29,381 bases of DNA from Acetobacteraceae bacterium (GCA_003506895.1 DNXO01000034.1:217579-246959); one strand, 5' to 3'; shown: positions 22,694-29,381, counted from the stretch's first letter. A program made the numbers and translations. The notes: a model not told the origin generated them from the sequence alone.

Positions 22694-23038
22694 ATGGCAC
22701 GTAAGCGCGTTATCCTGGAGATGGGCACCGGCAACGATCTGCACGGCGGGGATTACACCAAGGCGGCGCTTCGGGCGGTGCAGGACGCTATCCATCACTC
22801 CTCGCTGTCGATGATCCGGTCGTTGGGGATCGATGCGAAGACGCAGATGTTCGTCGAGGTAACGATCGGGGTTCAGCAACCGGACAAGGTCGATACCGAA
22901 GCGGTACGGGTGACCCTGCCGCACGGGATCGTCACGGTGAAGGCGGTGAAGGGCGGGCTGGATGTGGTTGACCGGGAGCGTGGCGATAACGCGGTGATCG
23001 CCAATGCGGCGATCGCCGTGCGGCTGGAACTGCCCTAA
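22694..23038 (+). CDS. Lin0512 family protein, second of tandem pair
   Basis: A 114-residue Lin0512 protein. It follows the same pattern as its upstream neighbour: RVILEMGTGNDLHGGDYTKA, then RAVQDAIHHSSL, VEVTIGVQQPDKV, and PHGIVTVKAVKGGLDV with a final AAIAVRLEL strand. The two copies are clearly related but well diverged, so the duplication is old. GAGGAAA precedes the ATG by 8 bases. No terminator is seen directly after the stop. Function is unknown. Confidence 0.9.
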   Translation: MARKRVILEMGTGNDLHGGDYTKAALRAVQDAIHHSSLSMIRSLGIDAKTQMFVEVTIGVQQPDKVDTEAVRVTLPHGIVTVKAVKGGLDVVDRERGDNAVIANAAIAVRLELP

Positions 23039-23183
23039 CGGACAGCGAGGCCCGAGGATCCTCGCAGAGGATCAGGGCACGCGCGCGTGGTGGGGTCCGC
23101 CCGTCACGGGTGGCTCCGGTTACGCCTGTTCAACATCGACGATAGCCGCCCGGTGCAATGGGCATCCCCAAAGGATGCGGCCT

Positions 23184-23351
23184 TTAACGCAAGATCGGGG
23201 TGGCGCGGGACACCAAGGCCCTCAGCTCGCATTTCTCCGCCTCTTCCAAGCAAAGCGCGCGGAGGGGAGCCAGCGTCGCGGCCTCGGCTTCAATCCTCCA
23301 TAGCTGTGCCCTTTCCTCCAGGGCCTTTGGATCATATGGACTATTGCTCAT
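23184..23351 (-). CDS. Small hypothetical protein (55 aa)
   Basis: A 55-residue protein, MSNSPYDPKALEERAQLW then a charged helical region ending LRALCLEEAEKCELRA. The pattern ERAxLWRxEAEAAT...LRAxCLxEAExCE is one I recognise from short hypothetical proteins in alphaproteobacteria. That pattern begins at the second Met, 23351, rather than at the Met 12 codons upstream. No good Shine-Dalgarno is visible, which lowers confidence. It has no signal or membrane segment and probably forms one or two helices. It is divergent from the candidate RNA at 23404. Confidence 0.5.
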   Translation of the reverse strand: MSNSPYDPKALEERAQLWRIEAEAATLAPLRALCLEEAEKCELRALVSRATPILR

Positions 23352-23370
23352 TCGACACTGATAGCGGGAA

Positions 23371-23386
23371 TGCGATGCGGATCGCA
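23371..23386. promoter_or_regulatory. Inverted repeat in the promoter region of the candidate RNA
   Basis: TGCGAT, four bases and ATCGCA form a perfect dyad. It sits about 18 to 33 bases before the predicted RNA start, where a -35 box would be. It also lies just upstream of the divergent 55-codon gene. It could bind a regulator of either transcript. Confidence 0.35.
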
Positions 23387-23391
23387 ATGAT

Positions 23392-23397
23392 TGTAAT
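23392..23397 (+). promoter_or_regulatory. -10-like box before the candidate RNA
   Basis: TGTAAT matches TATAAT in 5 of 6 positions and would start transcription near 23404, where the first base of the closing helix of the candidate RNA lies. No -35 box is recognisable; the dyad at 23371-23386 occupies that place. Confidence 0.35.
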
Positions 23398-23403
23398 TTT
23401 TCC

Positions 23404-23642
23404 GTGCGTTACAACCCGGAGGTAGCTCACCGCCCTTCCCAGGCGACTGACCGGGCCGACGAGGGGGCGCAGGCGCCCTGTCAGCGATGGGCGAATGAAT
23501 GCAATGCTGCGTTGCAGCAAGATCACTTGTCCGCGACCCGTGTGAATTGCATATTCGCCGGGCAGACGCGCTACGGCGCACTGCTTTCTTGGACGTTTCC
23601 TCCCTAAACTTCGGCGGTGCCAAAAGCGCCGCCGTTTTTTTT
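23404..23642 (+). ncRNA. Candidate structured non-coding RNA with its own intrinsic terminator
   Basis: No protein is supported here on the plus strand, yet the region ends in a strong Rho-independent terminator. A closing helix can form between GTGCGTT (23404-23410) and GGCGCAC (23575-23581). Inside it, CTGAC (23447-23451) pairs with GTCAG (23480-23484) around an inner GGGCG/CGCCC stem. GGCGAAT and ATGCAAT (23490-23505, two-base bulge) pair with ATTGCAT and ATTCGCC (23546-23559), 14 pairs in all. That helix encloses two hairpins, GCTGC/GCAGC (23506-23518) and TCAC/GTGA (23523-23545), making a three-way junction. The pyrimidine stretch TTTCCTCCC (23596-23604) before the terminator is complementary to Shine-Dalgarno sequences. 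I do not recognise it as 6S, tmRNA, SRP RNA, RNase P RNA or a known riboswitch. The 14-pair helix is unlikely to be chance; the remaining short stems could be. Confidence 0.5.
23612..23642 (+). terminator. Rho-independent terminator
   Basis: CGGCGGTGC (23612-23620), loop CAAAA and GCGCCGCCG (23626-23634) pair at nine positions, with one G-T wobble. A run of eight T follows (23635-23642). The orientation is plus. The nearest plus-strand gene upstream ended more than 570 bases earlier, so the terminator points to a separate short transcript. Confidence 0.9.
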
Positions 23643-23814
23643 GTCCGGAACCATCGCCGGGTGACCGGGCGATCCTATCAGCCAAACCCCGGAATGTTCA
23701 GGATCGTCCGGAATTGCCGCCCGTGAGCGGCGCCAGCCCACCTGCCCAAGGCTCGTGAGAACCGGATCGCCCCACGCTGATGGCGAGTTCCACTGAAATC
23801 GGCTAAAGAACGTC
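23643..23814. other. Intergenic upstream of the TPR gene
   Basis: No gene, no repeat and no convincing promoter boxes were seen between the terminator and the TPR gene start. Confidence 0.3.
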
Positions 23815-24753
23815 ATGCGCTCCGAGACAGATGCGATGCCGCCGCACATTTTCGAGCAGGGCTTTAGATCGGTCCTGGCACACCTCAACGCCGGCGATCT
23901 CGGCGCCGCTGCCGCGGTTTGTGCCGACCTGCGGCGGGCACGCCCCGACGATCCGGCGGTTTCACAACTGCACGCGACCATCGAACTGCGCGCCGGCCGC
24001 CCGAATCAGGCGCTGATCAGTATCCGGCGAAGCCTCGCCTCGCGCCCGCGGCATGGGCCGTCACTGATCCTTGCCGCCAGGGCAGCGCTCGCCCTTGGCA
24101 CGCCAGATCAGGCGGTCGCTCCATTGAGAGAAGCCGTCGCCTGCGCGCCGGATCTTGCCGAAGCGGCGTTCTTGCTATGCCGGACGCTGCTGGACCTGAA
24201 CGACCCATCGCTTGATGCAACGCTGGACCAGACCGCGGGACGACACCCGACGCAGGCACGTGAGTGGCACCAACTCGGCCTCGCGCTGCGGCGTTCGCAA
24301 CGATCCGCAGCCGCATTGACTGCCTTCATCCGCGCGGCGGCCGCCGATCCAACCCTTGCGGCTGCCCAGTTCGGCCGCGGCCTGTTACTGCGCGACGCCG
24401 GGCGAATGACCGAGGCGCGAAGCGCGCTGGAGCGAGCCGTCGCCCTCGATCAAACCGCCTCCGGCGCCTGGTTCGCGCTCGGTCTCACGTGCCAGGATCT
24501 GGGGGATGAACACAGTGCCGCCGCGGCCTTTGAGGCGGCACTGCGGGGGCGGCCGGGCTTTGCCGAGGCTGCCGTCAACCTTGGCATCGCGCGTCAGCGC
24601 CTGGGTGATATGGCGGCGGCAATGGCGGCCTATCGGTCCGCCATCCAAATCCGGCCCGACACGTTGGGGCGCATCGCCCAGGCGGTTACCGCGGCCCGTA
24701 CCGGGATGCTATGGCTGGACCCCACTGCCTTCCGCCGCGCGCTTGGCGCCTGA
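23815..24753 (+). CDS. Tetratricopeptide repeat protein
   Basis: A 312-residue, largely alpha-helical protein made of about seven or eight TPR-like helix pairs. The best units have the canonical spacing: AWFALGLTCQDLGDEHSAAAAFEAALRG at about 220-250, and the next, AAVNLGIARQRLGDMAAAMAAYRSA, ending at about 283. Earlier repeats (HLNAGDLGAAAAVC, LHATIELRAGRPNQAL) are degenerate. There is no signal peptide or membrane segment, so it is likely a cytoplasmic scaffold or a helper domain. The start at 23815 has only a weak AAAGA; Met at 23836 is an alternative. The last 45 bases overlap the antisense gene at 24709-25449. The partner is unknown. Confidence 0.8.
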   Translation: MRSETDAMPPHIFEQGFRSVLAHLNAGDLGAAAAVCADLRRARPDDPAVSQLHATIELRAGRPNQALISIRRSLASRPRHGPSLILAARAALALGTPDQAVAPLREAVACAPDLAEAAFLLCRTLLDLNDPSLDATLDQTAGRHPTQAREWHQLGLALRRSQRSAAALTAFIRAAAADPTLAAAQFGRGLLLRDAGRMTEARSALERAVALDQTASGAWFALGLTCQDLGDEHSAAAAFEAALRGRPGFAEAAVNLGIARQRLGDMAAAMAAYRSAIQIRPDTLGRIAQAVTAARTGMLWLDPTAFRRALGA

Positions 24754-25449
24754 ACGACGTGCGCGAAAGCGGCGGCGATAAACGCCAGGCGTGCTGAGCA
24801 ACGCCTCCGCCGTCGCGTCGTAGCGTGCGGCGGTTTCGGGCGAAAACGCCTCGAACACTAAATCCGGCACGGTTCGCGGCACGGCGAAGCACTGCGCCAC
24901 CGGCGTGCCGCGTTGCAACATTCCGGAAAAGCCCGGATCGGTCCACCGAGCGGGAAACAGGATGCCGACGTCGCTGAAGCGATCGGAATCGACCAGGCCG
25001 GTGACGAGCCGGAACGGCAAGTCCTCGCGGTTGACCGGATGCGTCGCGAACAGGGACCAGCCGGGCTCCAACTCGATCGTCCAGAAGCTGTTGAACTTCA
25101 CCAGCACTTGGTCGGGATGATGCAGCGGCGTTCCCGCCACCTGTTCGGGGACGTGGAAACTGATTGGGGAGCGTGGGTGGGCATGAACGGACGGCGTGGG
25201 CACGTCCCAGTTCCAGGACAGTGCGCCTTCCCGAACGGTCACGTCGCACGGCAATGGCATGATGAAGCCGTATGTCATGGCATCGATGAACGGCGGGCAT
25301 TGTTTGACGGTTCGGACGTCCCGCCCATGGGTCGGCGAGAATGTCCGTGGTTGCATTGCCCGGATCCAGTCCGGCAACGCCGCCCTGGCAAGGACTGGCC
25401 GGGGAAGGTGATCGGCAAGCGCGGGATCGCAACGGAAGACGATACGCAT
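24709..25449 (-). CDS. Conserved hypothetical protein at the end of the glycerol operon (possibly DUF6065-like)
   Basis: A 246-residue protein beginning MRIVFRCDPALADHLPRP. It is mainly beta in appearance, with motifs KQCPPF, GFIMPLPCDV, FWTIELEPGWSLFATHPVNR, LVTGLVDSDRF and LQRGTPVAQCF. The combination of a Trp-rich core, a G-x-S-x-x-x-x-x-PVN stretch and a later GTPxAQ motif reminds me of DUF6065 proteins, though I am not sure of that. There is no signal or membrane segment; the C-terminus is strongly basic. It follows glpK by 24 bases on the same strand and has no clear RBS. Its 3' end overlaps the TPR gene in antisense. Function is unknown. Confidence 0.7.
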   Translation of the reverse strand: MRIVFRCDPALADHLPRPVLARAALPDWIRAMQPRTFSPTHGRDVRTVKQCPPFIDAMTYGFIMPLPCDVTVREGALSWNWDVPTPSVHAHPRSPISFHVPEQVAGTPLHHPDQVLVKFNSFWTIELEPGWSLFATHPVNREDLPFRLVTGLVDSDRFSDVGILFPARWTDPGFSGMLQRGTPVAQCFAVPRTVPDLVFEAFSPETAARYDATAEALLSTPGVYRRRFRARRSGAKRAAEGSGVQP

Positions 25450-25473
25450 GGCGACTGTGATGCACCCCCTGCG

Positions 25474-26973
25474 TCAGGGCCGCAACAAGGCGCGTGCCAT
25501 GGCATCCTGCCAGCCGCGATATTTGCGGCCGCGCTCCGCCGCCGGCATGGCCGGCTGGAAACGCCGCTCGCCCGCCCAGGTCGCGGCGAAAGTATCGGGG
25601 TCAGGATACACGCCCGCCGCCATCCCCGCCAAGTATGCAGCCCCCAACGCCGTCGTTTCCAGGCAGGTGGGCCGGTCAACCGGGGCGGCCAGGATGTCGG
25701 CGAGGAATTGCATCGTCCAGTCGCTGGCGCTCATGCCGCCATCGACCCGGATCACCGTGCGGGCCTCGGCCCAGGCGGTGCCAAGGTCCGCGAACATCGC
25801 GTCCAGCAGGTCGCGGGTCTGGTAGCCGACACATTCCAGCACCGCGCGCGCCAGTTCCTTGCGCGTCGTGCCGCGCGTCATACCGGACAACAGCGCGCGG
25901 GCATCGCTGTCCCAGTGCGGCGCGCCCAGACCGACGAAGGCCGGGACCATGTAAACGTCCTGCGCCGGATCGGCTTCGGCGGCCAGCGCGCCGGTTTCGG
26001 CGGCGGAGGCGATCAGACCGATACCGTCGCGCAGCCATTGCACCGCCGCGCCGGCGACGAAAATGGACCCTTCCAGTGCATAGGTGCGCTGGCCGTCGAA
26101 CTGGTAGGCGATGGTGGTGAGCAGGCGGTGGCTGCTGGCGATGGCTTGCCGGCCGGTGTTCAACAAGGTGAAGCAGCCCGTGCCATAGGTCGATTTGACC
26201 ATCCCGGGCCGGAAGCACGCCTGCCCGACCAGAGCCGCCTGCTGGTCGCCGGCGATGCCGCGCACCGCGATCGGGGCGCCAAACTGTTCGGTGATCGTTT
26301 CGCCGAACATGCCGGCGGTGTCGCGGACGTCCGGCAGCATCGACGCCGGGATGTCGAACAGCTTCAGCAGCTCGTCATCCCAGGCGCCGCGATGGATGTC
26401 GAACAGTAACGTACGCGACGCGTTGGTGGCGTCGGTCGCGTGAACCGCGCCACCGGTCAGCCGCCAAAGCAGAAAACTATCGACAGTCCCGAACGCGAGG
26501 TCCCCTGCCCTCGCCGCCGCTCGGGCGCCTTCGACGGTGTCCAGCAGCCAGGCGATCTTGGTCGCCGAGAAGTACGGATCGAGGCGAAGACCGGTGCGCG
26601 CGGCGATCAGGTTGCCGTGACCAGCCTTGTCGAGGCATTCGCAGACGTCAGCGGTGCGCCTGTCCTGCCAGACGATGGCATTGTAGATCGGCCGCCCGGT
26701 GCGGCGATCCCAGACCACGACGGTTTCCCGTTGGTTGGTGATGCCCAGCGCCGCGATGTCGGCGGCTGCGAGGCCAGCGTTCGCCATGGCTTGCCGAGCG
26801 GTGGCGAGAGCGCTGGTCCAGATTTCTTCCGGGTCGTGCTCGACCCAGCCAGGGCGCGGGTAGATCTGCGCGATTTCCCGCTGAGCGGTCGCCACGGGTG
26901 TAACCGAGGCATCGAACACGATACTTCGTGTCGAGGTCGTGCCCTGGTCGATGACGAGGATGTGCCGCGCCAT
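25474..26973 (-). CDS. glpK: Glycerol kinase
   Basis: A 499-residue FGGY-family glycerol kinase of standard length. It phosphorylates glycerol to glycerol 3-phosphate with ATP. The N-terminal phosphate-binding loop is VIDQGTTSTR (residues 7-16). The substrate region includes WDRRTGRPIYNAIVWQDRR with the conserved Trp-Gln-Asp. The second FGGY signature begins GMTRGTTRKELARAVL at about 375. ATG 26973 has GAAGGAA upstream; a Met 8 codons earlier is rejected as out of family. It follows the glycerol binding-protein gene across a large hairpin, so it belongs to the glycerol uptake operon. Confidence 0.97.
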   Translation of the reverse strand: MARHILVIDQGTTSTRSIVFDASVTPVATAQREIAQIYPRPGWVEHDPEEIWTSALATARQAMANAGLAAADIAALGITNQRETVVVWDRRTGRPIYNAIVWQDRRTADVCECLDKAGHGNLIAARTGLRLDPYFSATKIAWLLDTVEGARAAARAGDLAFGTVDSFLLWRLTGGAVHATDATNASRTLLFDIHRGAWDDELLKLFDIPASMLPDVRDTAGMFGETITEQFGAPIAVRGIAGDQQAALVGQACFRPGMVKSTYGTGCFTLLNTGRQAIASSHRLLTTIAYQFDGQRTYALEGSIFVAGAAVQWLRDGIGLIASAAETGALAAEADPAQDVYMVPAFVGLGAPHWDSDARALLSGMTRGTTRKELARAVLECVGYQTRDLLDAMFADLGTAWAEARTVIRVDGGMSASDWTMQFLADILAAPVDRPTCLETTALGAAYLAGMAAGVYPDPDTFAATWAGERRFQPAMPAAERGRKYRGWQDAMARALLRP

Positions 26974-27004
26974 GGTGTCGGTTCCTTCGTTACGCATCGG
27001 CGAT

Positions 27005-27046
27005 CACCGTCGGGTGGCCGGCCCGGAGGCCGGCCAGGAGACGGTG
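27005..27046 (-). terminator. Long two-part hairpin between glpV and glpK
   Basis: CACCGT (27005-27010) pairs with ACGGTG (27041-27046), and inside it TGGCCGGCC (27015-27023) pairs with GGCCGGCCA (27028-27036) around a CGGA loop. It starts a few bases after the glpV stop and has no T-run. It probably protects the 3' end of the glpV message or attenuates read-through into glpK. Confidence 0.55.
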
Positions 27047-27052
27047 AGGGAA

Positions 27053-28822
27053 TCAGGCCTTTTTCGGCGGAGGTGCTGCGGCCCAGGTCTTCAGTAGTTC
27101 GTCGTAATCGATCGTCTCGCCCTTCGGCTTCTCGTTCGGCAGCTTGCGCTGGGGTGCCAGATTGCCGTCCTTGACCGCCTGCTCATACCAATATTCGGCG
27201 CTTTTCTCGGGGTTCATCTTGGGTCCAAGCGCCCCTTGCGCTCCCGACTTCTCCAGCCGTGTCATGATCGCGTCCTGATCGCGGGCCAGACCGTCCATGG
27301 CCTGCTGGGGTGTTGCCTCGCCCGAGATCGCCTTCGACACGTTCTGCCACCACACCTGTGCCAGCTTGCCGTATTCCGGTACGTTGACGCCGGTCGGGGT
27401 CCACAGCTTCCTGGCTGGGCTACGATAGAACTCGACCAGCCCGCCGACCTTCGGCGCAAGCTTGGTCATCGCGTCGGACCAAATGTCACTTTCGCGGATC
27501 ACATGCAGCGAGGTGACCGACTTCTTCAGCGTCACGGTCTTGGATACGCAGAACTGGGCATACAGCCAGCCGGCCTTCACACGCTCCATCGGGGCGTATT
27601 TCAGCATCGTCCAGCAGCCGACGTCCTGATACCCCAACTTCATGCCTTCCTTCCAATAAGCCCCATGCGGCGAAGGTGCCATGCGCCATTTCGGGGTGCC
27701 GTCGGCGTTCATCACCGGCAGCTTCGGGTCGGACAGAGCATGCGTGAACGCGCTGTACCAGAAAATCTGCTGCGCGATATGGCCCTGGCCCGGCACCGCG
27801 CCGGCTTCCAGGAAGTCCATGCCGGCCGCTTCCGGCGGCGCATACTTCTTCAGCCACTCGACGAACTTCGTCGTTGCGTAAACGGCGGCCGGTCCGTTGG
27901 CATCGCCGCCGCGGGTGATGGAGGATCCGACGGGAACGCCGTTTTCCATACGGATGCCCCATTCGTCCACCGGTTTGCCGTTCGGCAGGCCACGGTCGCC
28001 GGACCCCGCCATCGACAGCCACGCATCGGTGAAGCGCCAGCCCAGCGACGGGTCCTTCTTGCCGTAGTCCATGTGACCATAGACGCGGACGCCGTCGATT
28101 TCCTTGACATGGTTGGTGAAGAAATCGGCGATGTCCTCATAAGCCGACCAGTTCACCGGAACGCCAAGCTCATAGCCGTATTTCTGCTTGAACTGAGCCT
28201 TCAGTTCCGGCTTCTGGAACCAGTCATAGCGGAACCAGTAAAGGTTCGCGAACTGCTGGTCGGGAAGCTGATACAGCTTGCCTTCGAACGTCGCGAAATC
28301 CAGGCCGATGAAGTCCTTCAGATCCAGGTTCGGGTTGGTGATCTCCTTGGCGTCTCCGGCCATGAAGTCGGTCAGGTTGCCGCCGACGATGTCCTTGTAG
28401 CGAGGATGCGTGCCGATGAAGTCGGAGTCGTTCATCCAGAAGTCGTAGATCGGCTTGCCGGATTGAATCTCGACCTCGATCTTATCGACCAGAAGGCCCT
28501 CATCCATCATCTCGTGGTTGACCTGGATGCCGGTGATGTCGGCGAACGCCTTTGTCAGGGTCTTCGATTCATACTCGTGAATACTCAGGATTTCTGAAAC
28601 GCAGCTAACCTTCATGCCCTTGAACGGGGTAGATGCCTTGATGAACCATTCCATCTCCGCCATCTGCTGGTCCTTGCTCAGCGTCGATGGCTGGAATTCC
28701 GAATCCACCCATTTTTTCGCGGCATCGACCTGCTGCGCATAGGATGGGGTCGAGCTCAGGATAGCGGCCGTCCCCGCCGTCGCGGCGGCTCCCTTCAATA
28801 CGCTACGCCGTGTCGTCTTCAT
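27053..28822 (-). CDS. glpV: Glycerol ABC transporter substrate-binding protein GlpV
   Basis: A 589-residue extracellular solute-binding protein, longer than most of family 1 but typical for GlpV of the GlpSTPQUV glycerol importer described in Rhizobium leguminosarum. A Tat-type signal has Arg5-Arg6, a hydrophobic stretch and a likely cleavage after SYA near residue 29. Family-like parts are the segments KGMKVSCVSEILSIHEYESK, DFWMNDSDFIGTHPRYKDIV, WFRYDWF and GWRFTDAWLSMAGSGDRG. RBS GAGGGAG lies 8 bases before the ATG. Neighbours glpQ, glpU and glpK support glycerol as the cargo. It acts in the periplasm, delivering glycerol to the permease pair. Confidence 0.92.
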   Translation of the reverse strand: MKTTRRSVLKGAAATAGTAAILSSTPSYAQQVDAAKKWVDSEFQPSTLSKDQQMAEMEWFIKASTPFKGMKVSCVSEILSIHEYESKTLTKAFADITGIQVNHEMMDEGLLVDKIEVEIQSGKPIYDFWMNDSDFIGTHPRYKDIVGGNLTDFMAGDAKEITNPNLDLKDFIGLDFATFEGKLYQLPDQQFANLYWFRYDWFQKPELKAQFKQKYGYELGVPVNWSAYEDIADFFTNHVKEIDGVRVYGHMDYGKKDPSLGWRFTDAWLSMAGSGDRGLPNGKPVDEWGIRMENGVPVGSSITRGGDANGPAAVYATTKFVEWLKKYAPPEAAGMDFLEAGAVPGQGHIAQQIFWYSAFTHALSDPKLPVMNADGTPKWRMAPSPHGAYWKEGMKLGYQDVGCWTMLKYAPMERVKAGWLYAQFCVSKTVTLKKSVTSLHVIRESDIWSDAMTKLAPKVGGLVEFYRSPARKLWTPTGVNVPEYGKLAQVWWQNVSKAISGEATPQQAMDGLARDQDAIMTRLEKSGAQGALGPKMNPEKSAEYWYEQAVKDGNLAPQRKLPNEKPKGETIDYDELLKTWAAAPPPKKA

Positions 28823-28876
28823 GAACGTTTCTCCCTCTTATTACCCCGAGCACCACTGCACGAGGTTCAGTCATGG

Positions 28877-29152
28877 TTACGCGAAGCGAAACATCGCGAC
28901 CCCAAAGGCAACGGATATGGCGAGCGGGTACCAAAGGTCGCCCCCGCCAAGCCGCATCCAAAAGATAAAGATGAAGGCAGATCCCAGCAGCGTGACGAAA
29001 AACCGATCGCCACGCGTTGTCGGGAACCGCAGGATTCCCTTGCGCGGGGTCTCTGGGCGGTAGATCGCAAGTAATGTCAGGATAATCAGCGCCCCGGCGA
29101 TGAGCCCGAAGAAGGCCGCTGTTTCCCAGGTCCATGCCATCCAGGCAAGCAT
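28877..29152 (-). CDS. glpU: DUF2160 small membrane protein of the glycerol transporter (GlpU)
   Basis: A 91-residue inner-membrane protein with three hydrophobic segments, at about residues 10-30, 51-66 and 73-90. A basic cytoplasmic-type loop, YRPETPRKG, joins the first two. It matches the DUF2160 family found in glycerol ABC operons of alphaproteobacteria. ATG 29152 is used; an upstream Met reaches back almost to the glpQ stop without an RBS. It sits between the permease and binding-protein genes and probably belongs to the transporter complex. Its exact role is not established. Confidence 0.88.
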   Translation of the reverse strand: MLAWMAWTWETAAFFGLIAGALIILTLLAIYRPETPRKGILRFPTTRGDRFFVTLLGSAFIFIFWMRLGGGDLWYPLAISVAFGVAMFRFA

Positions 29153-29165
29153 CGCGTTACGATCC

Positions 29166-29381
29166 CTAGACCCGGCCAAGGGCAAAGCCCTTGGCGATAT
29201 GATTGCGAACGAACCAGATCACCACCGCACCGGGCACCATGGTCAGCACGCCGGCGGCGGCGAGCAGCGACCAGTCCATGCCCGAGGCCGAATAGCTGCG
29301 CGTCATGACAGCCGCGAACGGCAAGGCGTTGGACGATGTCAGCGTGGTTGCCAGCAACTGCTCGACCCAGGAGAACATGAA
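29166..29381 (-). CDS. glpQ: Glycerol ABC transporter permease GlpQ, C-terminal part (5' truncated by window edge)
   Basis: The final 71 residues of a binding-protein-dependent permease enter from the window edge. Visible are the last two transmembrane segments and the standard family ending, with LPFAAVMTRSYSASGMDW, then AAAGVLTMVPGAVVIWFV and the close HIAKGFALGRV. This ending is that of MalG-type carbohydrate permeases such as GlpQ. The EAA loop lies outside the window. It is followed by glpU after 13 bases. Confidence 0.88.
   Translation of the reverse strand, partial: FMFSWVEQLLATTLTSSNALPFAAVMTRSYSASGMDWSLLAAAGVLTMVPGAVVIWFVRNHIAKGFALGRV

Noticed and set aside
23341..23685. Minus-strand ORF of 114 codons across the candidate RNA
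   Set aside because: It has no RBS and no family resemblance, and it runs through the Rho-independent terminator and several RNA helices. It cannot be excluded, but an RNA on the plus strand explains the region better.
27236..28597. Plus-strand ORF of 453 codons opposite glpV
   Set aside because: Antisense shadow of a confidently identified binding protein.
1..29381. tRNA, rRNA, CRISPR array, transposase or integrase
   Set aside because: Looked for by eye on both strands; no T-loop-like GGTTCGAATCC with acceptor stem, no regularly spaced repeats and no DDE or tyrosine-recombinase motif were recognised.

Overview
The window looks like chromosome of a GC-rich alphaproteobacterium. By recognition of the hypothetical proteins, the Tat-type signals on the binding proteins and the gene families, Acetobacteraceae (Rhodospirillales; a Rhodopila-, Acidiphilium- or Roseomonas-like organism) is the best guess. 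No rRNA, tRNA, CRISPR array, intact transposase or phage gene was seen. Most genes lie on the minus strand in tight operons whose start and stop codons overlap (ATGA, GTGA, TTGA, TGATG). Those overlaps were used to correct several starts.

Layout. 1-1990 (+): end of an HSD10-like short-chain dehydrogenase, translationally coupled to an FAD-dependent aromatic-ring-type monooxygenase. 1918-2640 (-): lineage-type hypothetical protein with a promoter so close that its mRNA may be leaderless. 3096-4735 (-): compact three-gene unit of two different DUF488 proteins and a dual-OB-fold protein, with its own promoter. 4736-5578: gene-poor stretch with a small secreted-peptide ORF and a palindromic repeat. 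5579-8606 (-): heteromeric acyl-CoA dehydrogenase (PimC/PimD type) followed by a HAD phosphatase. 8745-11520 (+), divergent from it: a GrdB-like protein, a class III CoA-transferase and 5-formyltetrahydrofolate cyclo-ligase, all overlapping. 11559-14222 (-): OmpA-like lipoprotein, GtrB/DPM-like glycosyltransferase and a DAO-family oxidase. 14382-20319 (-): complete branched-chain-amino-acid-type (HAAT) ABC transporter with two tandem substrate-binding proteins. 20494-22168 (-): luciferase-like monooxygenase plus AhpD-like protein. 22338-23038 (+): two tandem Lin0512-family proteins. 23184-23814: a 55-codon ORF and a candidate structured RNA ending in a textbook Rho-independent terminator. 23815-24753 (+): TPR protein. 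24709-29381 (-): glycerol ABC transporter (GlpQ end, DUF2160 protein GlpU, GlpV), glycerol kinase GlpK and a terminal uncharacterised gene.

Together the genes describe a heterotroph that scavenges organic acids, amino-acid-like solutes and glycerol. The acyl-CoA dehydrogenase and the CoA-transferase operons share one divergent control region, and probably activate and desaturate an organic acid as its CoA thioester. The substrate cannot be told from sequence.

The two least explained items are the DUF488-DUF488-dual-OB operon and the structured RNA at 23404-23642.
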